Below, piece after piece: positions 1 to 7,866 of a stretch of 64,000 bases of DNA (position 1 is its first letter; each line of letters starts with the position of its first letter). The notes beneath the pieces are model-generated. The model was not told where the DNA came from. It did not search any database and saw only the letters and a program-made list of their open reading frames with translations. The DNA is from Flavobacterium sp. ASV13 (GTDB lineage Bacteria > Bacteroidota > Bacteroidia > Flavobacteriales > Flavobacteriaceae), in the NCBI RefSeq assembly GCF_000745775.1, contig NZ_JQJY01000005.1, forward strand, positions 248,001-312,000, in the 5' to 3' direction. A program made the translations under genes and the position numbers.

Positions 1-582
1 ATCTTGGGAATAATCCGCTGTAACTTCTTCCGCTTTTGCAGGTTCGTGTTTTTCTTCCTCGATTGCTCCAAAAAGACTTGGCGCAGAAAACTTGTCGGAC
101 AGTTCTCTTTTACGTCTCCGTATCTCGTCTGCCTTTTCAGGGAACTCTGTTATTTCAGGTACTTTTACCCACGCCTCACGGAATTTGCCCTCTTTCTCCA
201 ATTCGTCCGCCTTTGCCATTGCGTCTTTGAACTTCTTGTCTTTGGCTTCCTGTTCTTTCTTCTGCCTGTCAACTTTGTCCTTTTCCATTGCAGACTGTTT
301 TTTGGTTTCTTCCAACTGCTTCATAAAGCTTTCCATATCGACCATTAAGCCTGAAGCGGTTTGTATGGGTGTGGTTATGTTCTCGAAAAAACCGTTGTCG
401 AGTTCCTCTGCTGTTCCCCGAAGATTAAGCGGTGGTATGATGTTCTTTGCGTTATCTCCGCACTGTTCGTTTTGGAGCATAACCGATACGATTAGGTTGT
501 TTTCTGCTCCTTTTGCTATGGTGAGTTGCAAATCACCTATAATCTGCAACTGTGCTATCTGATTGAAAAAATTTGCGTTCAT
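1..582 (-). CDS. PRTRC system protein E (3' end cut by window edge)
   Basis: The minus-strand frame is open from an ATG at 582 to the left window edge, so 194 residues are visible and the C-terminus is missing. The start reads MNANFFNQIAQLQIIGDLQL, which resembles PRTRC system protein E of Bacteroidota conjugative elements. That family is named after the ParB-related, ThiF-related cassette and has no established biochemical role. The middle, about residues 85-170, is Lys/Glu-rich and probably coiled coil. The gene is downstream of ssb and the DUF932 gene on the same strand, the usual order in these cassettes. The family call rests on recognition of the N-terminus and the context. Confidence 0.75.
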   Translation of the reverse strand, partial: MNANFFNQIAQLQIIGDLQLTIAKGAENNLIVSVMLQNEQCGDNAKNIIPPLNLRGTAEELDNGFFENITTPIQTASGLMVDMESFMKQLEETKKQSAMEKDKVDRQKKEQEAKDKKFKDAMAKADELEKEGKFREAWVKVPEITEFPEKADEIRRRKRELSDKFSAPSLFGAIEEEKHEPAKAEEVTADYSQD

Positions 583-594
583 CGCTCTAAAATT

Positions 595-792
595 TTATTT
601 GTCGTCTAATTGTTTTTTAATTGCTCTAAGTTTCTCGTACATATCTGTCCAATACGCTTTTTGCCTTTTATCAAACTCGGAGAAACGTTTGTCCTCGTGG
701 CGGTATTTCTTATACTGTCCTGCCGTTTTAATGGCTTCTTTAAGGTTGGTCACCTCAATAGGGCAACCGTTTAAATCTGTTATCTTCATCAC
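595..792 (-). CDS. Small hypothetical protein of the PRTRC cassette
   Basis: This 65-residue charged protein starts MMKITDLNGCPIEVTNLKEA and is rich in Lys, Tyr and Asp, with no signal peptide or membrane segment. It ends 13 bp before the PRTRC-E start and is probably cotranscribed with it. Small proteins of this kind occupy the same slot in related Bacteroidota elements, but no function is known to me. Two adjacent Met codons make the exact start uncertain by one residue. Confidence 0.65.
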   Translation of the reverse strand: MMKITDLNGCPIEVTNLKEAIKTAGQYKKYRHEDKRFSEFDKRQKAYWTDMYEKLRAIKKQLDDK

Positions 793-801
793 TTTATCAG
801 T

Positions 802-999
802 TCAGTTTTCAGCGGTATAAACTCCGTTTTCGTAATAGCCTGTAAGCTGTTCCCAAGTCCTTAAAAGGCTATTGGTATCTATATAGAAATACTCTGTTCT
901 ATTGCAGTAAATGATATATATAGCTTCGTCTTTGTATTTCGTTTCAAGGCTTTGTGATTTAGCCATATTTTTAGCTTTCTCTATTGATTTTGCTTTCAT
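802..999 (-). CDS. Small hypothetical protein of the PRTRC cassette
   Basis: This is a 65-residue soluble protein starting MKAKSIEKAKNMAKSQSLET. A GTG codon further upstream at 1026 would add nine residues. I prefer the ATG at 999 because a charged start is more typical here and the upstream codons lie close to the neighbouring gene's end. It is Tyr-rich in its second half (IYIIYC, EYFYID). It lies 10 bp upstream of the next small gene in the same direction. I do not recognise a family. Confidence 0.55.
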   Translation of the reverse strand: MKAKSIEKAKNMAKSQSLETKYKDEAIYIIYCNRTEYFYIDTNSLLRTWEQLTGYYENGVYTAEN

Positions 1000-1051
1000 A
1001 TCAGTTATTTTATAGTAGGCTACCACCGATTAAGGCGGTAGCCTTGTTTAT

Positions 1052-2125
1052 CTAATTAAAATTTAGGATTTCTGCACCATCTAAGGCAAAGCCTGTACAC
1101 AAGTCAAATGCTTTTTGTGATTTGAGCTGTGCAGTACCACCCAAAACAATGCTCTGCAACTTGGCTTCATCGTCTTTGTAATTGCGTACATTCTGATAGT
1201 AGCCTGTAACAGCGTTGTAGGCTCCGAACAATGTGCCTTTTGTAGTGTCCATCTGCTGTGTGTCACTAATCATAGCGTATGCAAAAGCATCCTCAACTGT
1301 ATTTTTGAACACGGTGGAGATTTCTTCTTCCGCACCTTTTTTAATCAAATCATACGTTTCCTTATTAGGGCAGAGTGCCAATTGGATTAGCTTTCTCACT
1401 TCCTTGTCTTTTACCTTTACTTTTGCCCATTCATTGAAAATATTCTCTAACTGGATACTCAAGGTGTTCGCCAATCCCATAATCTTGTGAGCGTTCTCAA
1501 TACGCTGTTTTGCTCCCGAAGTGTGTTTGATACGCACTACATTAGTCATACTGCGCAAGGATGCGTTAAGCGTGTTTTGGCATACGATACGAATAGGAGT
1601 AAAAGCGGCTGTGATACTTCCGCTACCATCGTGCGAAGTGGTCAGGAAAATGTATTTTTCGGTTACATCATCGCCATTTCCAACTCGGATATAGTCGGGC
1701 AGTTTGGCTGTGATAAATATGCGTTCCCCATTACCCAGCGCTCCTGCGGTTTCATATAGTATTCCGTCTCCACCGCCTACAATGGCATCAAAGAAATTAA
1801 ATGCTTCACGGTTCTGCACGATATGATAGTCTTTGCCTACCACGCCCAATACTGCGTTGTTATCCGTGCGTATATTGGCAAAATAGCTAGGGACTTCCAA
1901 TTCTTTACTGCCTATCTCGATACTCTCAGCCGTTTGAATAATACCCGAACTTTTGGTAAATAGCGGACTTTTAACGACTTCATAATCTAACCCTGCAAAT
2001 TTGATAGCTTCCTCGCTTGTTGGGTATTGCTCTACAATTTGCCCTAGTCCGTGCCACGCTTTTTCCTTTACGCTAAAGAATGAATAACGTCCTGTTTCGC
2101 TGTTAAAATTGATATTATGTGCCAT
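1052..2125 (-). CDS. DUF932 domain-containing protein
   Basis: This 357-residue protein starts MAHNINFNSETGRYSFFSVK and has the DUF932 features KAWHGLG near the N-terminus and RIVCQNTL near residue 185. DUF932 proteins are phage/plasmid-related and common on mobile elements, and their biochemical role is unknown. The length is normal for the Bacteroidota version. It sits between ssb (44 bp upstream) and two small genes, the typical order of a PRTRC-bearing conjugative element, so it is probably part of element maintenance or DNA processing. Confidence 0.85.
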   Translation of the reverse strand: MAHNINFNSETGRYSFFSVKEKAWHGLGQIVEQYPTSEEAIKFAGLDYEVVKSPLFTKSSGIIQTAESIEIGSKELEVPSYFANIRTDNNAVLGVVGKDYHIVQNREAFNFFDAIVGGGDGILYETAGALGNGERIFITAKLPDYIRVGNGDDVTEKYIFLTTSHDGSGSITAAFTPIRIVCQNTLNASLRSMTNVVRIKHTSGAKQRIENAHKIMGLANTLSIQLENIFNEWAKVKVKDKEVRKLIQLALCPNKETYDLIKKGAEEEISTVFKNTVEDAFAYAMISDTQQMDTTKGTLFGAYNAVTGYYQNVRNYKDDEAKLQSIVLGGTAQLKSQKAFDLCTGFALDGAEILNFN

Positions 2126-2168
2126 GATTTTAAATTTTAAATTGTTTGAATTATTTAGGTGCTCGTTG

Positions 2169-2546
2169 TTAAAATGGTAGGTCGTCCTTTTCCTTGTCGA
2201 TGCTGTTTCCTGTGGGAGCCTGTACAGTTTCCGATTTTTTACCGCCCCCGTGCAGTTTGATTTGCGAGGTGTTGAAGTTCAGTCCTGCGTGCGGTTCTCC
2301 GTCACTGCCTGTCCACGCTCTTGCGCTTGCCCTGCCTGTCAGTTCTACCACTGCACCTTTTTTGAGTATCTTGGCAACGTTGGGACTTAGCCAGTAGGCG
2401 CAGTCGAAATACGTTGTCTGCTCTATGCGCTCGCCCGCTTTGTTTTTATAGCTGTCGTTGATGGCTACCGAAAAGTTTACTACTGTCTTGCTGTTTGACA
2501 CGTTGCGTACTTGCGCATCCGCTGTCACTCTTCCTGTGATGTTCAT
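2169..2546 (-). CDS. ssb: Single-stranded DNA-binding protein (element-borne)
   Basis: This 125-residue OB-fold SSB starts MNITGRVTADAQVRNVSNSK. It carries the usual NFSVAIND strand near residue 28 and the ThrThrTyrPhe/AlaTyrTrp segment near residues 44-52. It ends in the acidic tip KDDLPF, which in SSB proteins recruits partner proteins through the final Pro-Phe. The chromosomal Bacteroidota SSB is usually longer, so this is the mobile-element type. It is the first gene of the leftward cassette and has about 580 bp of non-coding DNA upstream, which contains the nested palindrome. Confidence 0.92.
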   Translation of the reverse strand: MNITGRVTADAQVRNVSNSKTVVNFSVAINDSYKNKAGERIEQTTYFDCAYWLSPNVAKILKKGAVVELTGRASARAWTGSDGEPHAGLNFNTSQIKLHGGGKKSETVQAPTGNSIDKEKDDLPF

Positions 2547-2688
2547 AATTCCTGCGATTTTTAGTGATTATTTTTTTTTTTGAAATTTTATTCGGCAATG
2601 AGAGGAGGTGCTGTTTTGTTTCATCAAATCCATTTTTAATATTTTATTTCTCATTGCTGACATTTTTTTTATTCGTCTAAAGAGCCGG

Positions 2689-2867
2689 AGTATGCTATGT
2701 TTCGTTTCGGGAGCATAAAAAGGTTAGTGTTTAGCAATAGCAAGGTTTTGACAAAAAATACAACCCGGATGGGTGGAGATTTTTTGTCAAACCTGAAGGG
2801 CCTGGCCTTGCTATTGCGTTAAGAACACGGAGTTACCTTTGCTGCTGAAATGAGACAAAAGCATACT
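2689..2867. repeat. Nested multi-arm palindrome upstream of ssb
   Basis: Four sets of complementary arms are nested around one centre. The innermost is ACCC 2763-2766 with GGGT 2771-2774 around the loop GGAT. Next is 2747-2759 with 2779-2791 (13 of 13 pairs). Then comes 2734-2745 with 2806-2817 (12 of 12). The outermost is 2689-2696 with 2860-2867 (8 of 8), flanked by partly complementary sequence. This could fold as one long cruciform or structured RNA. Its place beside ssb at the head of the element cassette suggests a replication, transfer or control site, but this is inference. Confidence 0.75.
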
Positions 2868-3019
2868 GGTTATTGAACTTAAAAATGAAGGGGAAGCAAT
2901 GGAGAATGCAGTCAGGCAAAGGAATTCAATGTGATCACAATAATTGCTCCTATTGAGGACTTGAAAAGGAATGTCATTTTTTTTGCAAGAATCGAAGAAA
3001 TTAGCTTGAATAATGCATA

Positions 3020-3058
3020 AAAAAGCCCAAGAAAATCATTGATTTTCTTGGGCTTTTT
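3020..3058. terminator. Perfect 19-bp stem, bidirectional terminator-like
   Basis: Bases 3020-3038 are perfectly complementary to 3040-3058 around a single base. The stem starts with an A run and ends with a T run, so it reads as a rho-independent terminator on both strands. It lies between the element backbone on the left and the metal cargo on the right. Confidence 0.7.
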
Positions 3059-3123
3059 GGATAAGGAGAGTTAGTTATGATATCTGATTTGCAATATATT
3101 ACAATTAATTTTTATCTTTAGCA

Positions 3124-3381
3124 ATGCGCTATATCTACCTCATACTCTGCTATTTCACAATACGAAGCATTAACACAACGCTAATAAAGATAGTCGTTGA
3201 TACTGGTGGTGATGTGCAGATTCTGAAATCACACACAGCAACCGAGCTTTACATAAAGATGAAGGATATCTATGCTCCGAGCATATGGAATGTAAGTACT
3301 GTAACGGAAATAAGAGAACATTATAAAGCACTATCAGACTTTGATAAAATACTGAAGAAATTTAGCTTAAATAAAAAATAA
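3124..3381 (+). CDS. Hypothetical 85-residue protein
   Basis: This plus-strand reading frame starts MRYIYLILCYFTIRSINTTL and ends in a Lys-rich tail. A TTG at 3089-3091 and TATCTTTA at 3113-3120 resemble a Bacteroidota promoter placed directly before the ATG, which would give a nearly leaderless message. The first 20 residues are hydrophobic and the rest is soluble. I recognise no family. It stands alone in an otherwise empty 1.2-kb stretch between ssb and the copper genes, so it may be a gene remnant. Confidence 0.35.
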   Translation: MRYIYLILCYFTIRSINTTLIKIVVDTGGDVQILKSHTATELYIKMKDIYAPSIWNVSTVTEIREHYKALSDFDKILKKFSLNKK

Positions 3382-3673
3382 AATTTTACGATTTTCTATA
3401 TTTTTCGCCAGGTCTGTGACACATTAAATGGTTCATCTTCATCAGTAGAATCGTTGTTATTGTTTTCCATCAATTCCTTTATATAAGACAAAACTGCTTC
3501 TGCGAATTTTAAAGATTTTTTTCTGCAGCACTAAACCAAGTATGAATCCATTTCCCTATCAGCTTAATATCTAGTTGAAAAAGACCCTATTATAAAGCCT
3601 TGCTATTGATTGACACTTAAGAGCATTTTATGATGACTTGGTTGCAGTACAAAAAGAAAGTGTTAATAGATAT

Positions 3674-3697
3674 AAAAAACCAGCCTATAAAGGCTGG
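3674..3697 (-). terminator. Rho-independent terminator of the copper cluster
   Basis: On the minus strand CCAGCC, a 6-base loop and GGCTGG (3680-3697) are followed by six T residues (3674-3679). It lies 108 bp beyond the stop of the multicopper oxidase gene, the last gene of the leftward copper cluster. The rest of 3382-3804 contains no gene that I can support. Confidence 0.8.
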
Positions 3698-3804
3698 TCG
3701 GATTAAATGTGGTATTTAGAATTATCAAATATTGTATTCTTCATGAATTGTTTTCTTCCCTGTTTTGCTTTAACTGTTCTATGCTAATTTTTTAAGTTAA
3801 AAAT

Positions 3805-6315
3805 TTAGTAATTTAAAATAAAACCTGCGCCAAAGCCCATATCGCTATCATAGTGAGAGGATAGAGAACCCCATCTGGTAATTATATAGCGCAACCCTGC
3901 CATATATTCCTTGTCTGTATTCCACATTAAATTCATTCGAAGTCTTTTAGAAACTGGGATGTCCTTACGTTCAAACTGTAATCTGACTTTACCATCTGTG
4001 AAAACCTCTGCCTGTGCTACTATTAACATTGGAAGGGTATAGTTGACCCCTAGACTTACTACTGCACGTTTATCTTTAGTATTTTTTTGTCCAAAGAGAT
4101 TTTTTTCCTGTTCATCTTCTCCCATTTTTCGATATCTCCAGTCAAATCCTATAAATGGCATTAACCATTGCATTTTTCCAATATATCGACCAATGTGTGT
4201 TTCAGTTTCATAACCATGCATATCATTGTATCCTAATCTCCATTCGGTTCCAATACTCCAGCGCGTACTTTGATACATTGCTTCACCATCATTTCCATTG
4301 GTTGCAAAATCATTCTCTGCCATAAAATGAAATTTCCTGTCGTCTGCAAAGAGTTTTCGTTGTGCTAATTTTGGGTCTGGAATTTCAGGGTTGGCAGGTT
4401 GGTTTTCGTAGGTAAAAACCCTTCCCATTCCGCTCATCATATGGTATAAAATATGGCAGTGAAAAAACCAGTCCCCATCTACGTTGGCATTAAATTCCAG
4501 CGTATCTGTTTCCATCGGCATTATATCAATCACATTTTTTAACGGTGCATACTCTCCTTGGCCATTAAGGACTCTGAAGTCATGACCATGTAAGTGCATT
4601 GGATGGCGCATCATTGAATTATTATGTAAAACGATGCGTACATTTTCGCCTTTTTTAATTAATATTTTATCAGATTCAGAAACTACCTTATTGTCCAAAC
4701 TCCAGACATATCGATTCATGTTACCGGTAAGTTCAAATTTTAGTTCTTTAATTGGGGCGTTTTCAGGAAGTGTTGTTTTGGTAGGCGATTTAAGCATTGC
4801 ATAATTTAGAGTTGTAATATCTGAAAGCGCATTGGCATTGTATTGCTCAGCATCCATTTTCATACCATCCATCTTTGTATTGGTTTTAGGCTTGGTTTCA
4901 CCCGTGATTTCGGGATACATCACTACATTCATATCCATTTTATTAAGGCTCATGCTCATGCCCATATCATCCAGATCTCCATTCATTTTCATCATACCGT
5001 TCATCATCTTCATTCCTTCGAAATATTTAAGCTTTGGCAGGGGTGCCGCTAATTGCTTAGCCCCGCTGCCAATGTACAGGGAGGTAGATTTTGTGCGGTC
5101 TTCCGGTGTTGCCAAAAACTCATAAGCTGTTTTGTCAGCTGGAACGGTTACAATTATGTCATAGGTTTCAGAAACTGCAATAATTAATCGATCGACCTCA
5201 ACTGGTTCTACGTCATTTCCATCATTGGCCACAACCGTAATTTTCCCACCGGCATAGGTAAGCCAAAAGTAGGTTGATGCACCTCCATTGGAAACCCGTA
5301 GCCGGACTTTATCACCTGCTTTAAATTGAGAAAGCTGATTTTCATTTTTTCCGTTGATTAAAAATTTGTCGTAATAAACATCACTGACATCCATCGCATT
5401 CATTCGCTTCCATTCATTTTTTATTTTGTCCTTAAAATACCCTTGCTTTATAGCTTCAGCATAACTTTGTGTGGTCCCTTTTTTAATAGCAAACCAGTCC
5501 GATGCATTGTGCAGCAGTCGGTGTACATTTTCAGGTTTCATATCTGTCCATTCACTCAATACTATGGGAACAGAAGGCAGATCATCGATTCCTTTACGGA
5601 AAGTTGGATCATCTGTTCTTTTATTCATTATAAAAGAGCCGTACATGCCTATCTGTTCTTGTAGTTCCGTATGGCTGTGGTACCAATGTGTGCCATGCTG
5701 AATAATGGGAAAAGTATATAGATGCGTGGTATGGGGTTTAATTGGCATTTGAGTTAGATTTGGCACACCATCATATTGATTAGGTAAGAATAAGCCATGC
5801 CAATGCAGGGAAGTATCTTCATCAAGCTCATTGTGAACATAGATTTCAGCGATATCTCCTTCTGTAAAAGTCAGGGTAGGCATGGGTATTTGTCCATTCA
5901 CGGCTATAGCCCTTTTTGTTTTTCCTGTAAAATTTACAATTGTATCTCTGATATACAGGTCATATCGAACCACACGTGGCTGTGCGTTATTTTCTTCAGG
6001 TTTTTTTTGAGCAATTGTACTATTATTGTTGTCCTGTATTGCTGTATTTCCGTGGTCAGTTTGTTTCTTGGGAATGTCTTTATGCTGCGATATTTTTGTT
6101 TGCTTTTTTGTTTTTTCCGGAACTAGTTTCATACCGCACTTTGGGCAGTTTCCCGGTTTGGATTCATGAATATCAGGATGCATTGGACAAGTATAGGTAG
6201 TAGGATTTGACTCTTCTTTCGCTGGCTTTTTATCCATTTCCATTGTTTTCATATCCTGCGCCTGAATTAGGACAGGAAGCATGATAGATACGAGTATTGT
6301 CAGTATATTTTTCAT
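3805..6315 (-). CDS. Multicopper oxidase (CopA/PcoA type) fused to a CopB-like C-terminal domain
   Basis: This is an 836-residue exported protein with a signal peptide (about residues 1-20, ending IQAQ). A metal-binding module with CPMHP and CPKCGM follows at 41-67. The cupredoxin oxidase carries copper ligand motifs HWHG (171), HWYHSH (210), HPMHLHGHDF (about 571) and HCHILYHMMSGM (about 619), with a Met/Asp-rich copper-binding insert before the third domain. Known enzymes of this type oxidise Cu(I) in the periplasm. Residues from about 662 to the end have alternating Trp/Tyr-rich strands like the outer-membrane CopB/PcoB barrel, so the CopA and CopB functions seem joined. Most PcoA proteins are about 600 residues. 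The gene is last in the copper cluster, 27 bp after the DUF305 gene. Confidence 0.88.
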   Translation of the reverse strand: MKNILTILVSIMLPVLIQAQDMKTMEMDKKPAKEESNPTTYTCPMHPDIHESKPGNCPKCGMKLVPEKTKKQTKISQHKDIPKKQTDHGNTAIQDNNNSTIAQKKPEENNAQPRVVRYDLYIRDTIVNFTGKTKRAIAVNGQIPMPTLTFTEGDIAEIYVHNELDEDTSLHWHGLFLPNQYDGVPNLTQMPIKPHTTHLYTFPIIQHGTHWYHSHTELQEQIGMYGSFIMNKRTDDPTFRKGIDDLPSVPIVLSEWTDMKPENVHRLLHNASDWFAIKKGTTQSYAEAIKQGYFKDKIKNEWKRMNAMDVSDVYYDKFLINGKNENQLSQFKAGDKVRLRVSNGGASTYFWLTYAGGKITVVANDGNDVEPVEVDRLIIAVSETYDIIVTVPADKTAYEFLATPEDRTKSTSLYIGSGAKQLAAPLPKLKYFEGMKMMNGMMKMNGDLDDMGMSMSLNKMDMNVVMYPEITGETKPKTNTKMDGMKMDAEQYNANALSDITTLNYAMLKSPTKTTLPENAPIKELKFELTGNMNRYVWSLDNKVVSESDKILIKKGENVRIVLHNNSMMRHPMHLHGHDFRVLNGQGEYAPLKNVIDIMPMETDTLEFNANVDGDWFFHCHILYHMMSGMGRVFTYENQPANPEIPDPKLAQRKLFADDRKFHFMAENDFATNGNDGEAMYQSTRWSIGTEWRLGYNDMHGYETETHIGRYIGKMQWLMPFIGFDWRYRKMGEDEQEKNLFGQKNTKDKRAVVSLGVNYTLPMLIVAQAEVFTDGKVRLQFERKDIPVSKRLRMNLMWNTDKEYMAGLRYIITRWGSLSSHYDSDMGFGAGFILNY

Positions 6316-6342
6316 ATTGCTTTTTTAAAGAATAGTGTTCTG

Positions 6343-6837
6343 TTATTTTTTTTTCATCTCTTTCAACTTGGCTTTCATCTGTGTAATTTCAGCCTGTTGC
6401 GCTTTTATAATGTCTTGGGCAAGTTGACTTATTTCTGGATCGTGAAGAGAAGCCTCCTGAGCCATGAGAATTGCCGCCGCATGGTGTGGTATCATTGATT
6501 TTAAGAATTGTTTATCATCAACAGCTGCTTGCTGTCTGATGCAGGAAAAAAAAATGATTGCGGCAAGGCTGCCTGTTATAATTAACATTATGTTCCATTT
6601 TTTATTCATATACATACTACCCATTACAATAATCTCAATTACGAGCATTGGCATTGTCATTAGTCCTGCCATGTAAAATTGGTTTACATTGGGAATGACA
6701 TTAGCAAAAATATCGACCATCGAATACATTAGTATGTACATAGAAATAAATGACAATACGATCATAAGGGCTAATTTTTTGTACATTTTGGAGTCTGCCT
6801 CTTTAGAATGCTGCTGTGTTGCGTGTTCCATTTTCAT
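6343..6837 (-). CDS. DUF305-type membrane protein with His-Met-rich tail
   Basis: This 164-residue protein has three predicted membrane helices (about residues 20-45, 55-75 and 83-103). A short DUF305 segment follows with the signature MIPHHAAAILMAQEA near 117, then an amphipathic Lys/Gln-rich helix. DUF305 is a ferritin-like helical family common in copper and silver loci, and the HH plus Met residues are likely metal ligands. It sits 27 bp upstream of the multicopper oxidase gene on the same strand. The role, probably periplasmic metal binding, is inferred from context. Confidence 0.82.
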   Translation of the reverse strand: MKMEHATQQHSKEADSKMYKKLALMIVLSFISMYILMYSMVDIFANVIPNVNQFYMAGLMTMPMLVIEIIVMGSMYMNKKWNIMLIITGSLAAIIFFSCIRQQAAVDDKQFLKSMIPHHAAAILMAQEASLHDPEISQLAQDIIKAQQAEITQMKAKLKEMKKK

Positions 6838-6981
6838 ATTTTTAGCTTTAAAAGTTATTTTGATTTATCTATTTCCCTGAACAAAACAAGTCTAATGTTA
6901 CTATAACACTATATCGGCTTAAATGGCAAGGATTTTTTTATGCTCCTGTAGTTTTCAATGTGATATTGTAATACTTATTAT

Positions 6982-7854
6982 TTATTTACTTTTAAGTAAT
7001 AATTGTAACTCTTCAATCTGATTTTTTAATTTTTCAGTACCCTTCATTTTTTTCTGTTCTGCAATTGTTAAGGCTTTTTTTGCTGCCTCAATAGCATTGG
7101 GATAATCCTTCAGTTCTAAAGATACTTTCTGTCTTAAAGTGGGATAATAAAAATTTTCGGGATCCAATTTTTCAGCCTCAGCTAACCAGGATACTGCTTG
7201 GTTATTTGCTCTTCCCGTGGTTGAATAATAATTTGCTGCCTGAAACAATAAAGTAGCATTTTGACTTTTCTCTTTAATAATATATTTGTCAATTAGGGCT
7301 AAAATTTCTTTGTCAGCTTTGCTTTTCATTGGTATTTTAACCATAGTATTTTCCCATTCTATTTTAAGGAAACCTTCCCCTTTACTATTGATGTCATTTA
7401 ATTCGATGGTAAAAGTTTCGTAGAAATTAGTTGTTTTTTCTGTGGGGACGGTAAAACGCATAACGTCTTTTTTCTCATCATAACCAGTTTCGCCATGTAA
7501 AGTAATATCACTATTTATAATGATAGTCCACTCATTTTCTGATGGAATTGAAAATATAGAGTAGGTTCCTGTTTTTAAAATATTATTTCCTAAGGTGATA
7601 TCCTCATTAGTACTGATGGTCGTACAGTCACTTGCACCTGTTCGCCAGAGTTTGCCAAAGGGCACCAGTTCCCCAAATATTTTTCGTCCTCTTACTAAGG
7701 GTCTGCTATAGGCCATTTTTATTGTTGAACTTCCAATTTCTTGTTGAAATGATGCTGAAGGGCTTGCAGAAGTAAGCTTAATTTGAACTTTTTCCTGTGC
7801 AGAAATTGATAACGATTGTATAATAATGAAGCTTAATACAATTATTTTTTTCAT
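6982..7854 (-). CDS. DUF2911 domain protein with TPR-like tail
   Basis: This 290-residue exported protein has a signal peptide ending SISAQ. The DUF2911 core is recognisable from KMAYSRPLVRGRKIFGELVP (about 48-67) and from LWRTGASD. About residues 185-290 look like one or two tetratricopeptide helices (WLAEAEKLDPENFYYPTLRQ). DUF2911 proteins are widespread secreted Bacteroidota proteins of unknown function and are not specific to metal resistance. It starts 13 bp after the end of the nuclease-like gene and shares its strand, so the two may be cotranscribed. Confidence 0.85.
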   Translation of the reverse strand: MKKIIVLSFIIIQSLSISAQEKVQIKLTSASPSASFQQEIGSSTIKMAYSRPLVRGRKIFGELVPFGKLWRTGASDCTTISTNEDITLGNNILKTGTYSIFSIPSENEWTIIINSDITLHGETGYDEKKDVMRFTVPTEKTTNFYETFTIELNDINSKGEGFLKIEWENTMVKIPMKSKADKEILALIDKYIIKEKSQNATLLFQAANYYSTTGRANNQAVSWLAEAEKLDPENFYYPTLRQKVSLELKDYPNAIEAAKKALTIAEQKKMKGTEKLKNQIEELQLLLKSK

Positions 7855-7866
7855 AGTTTTTTAATT

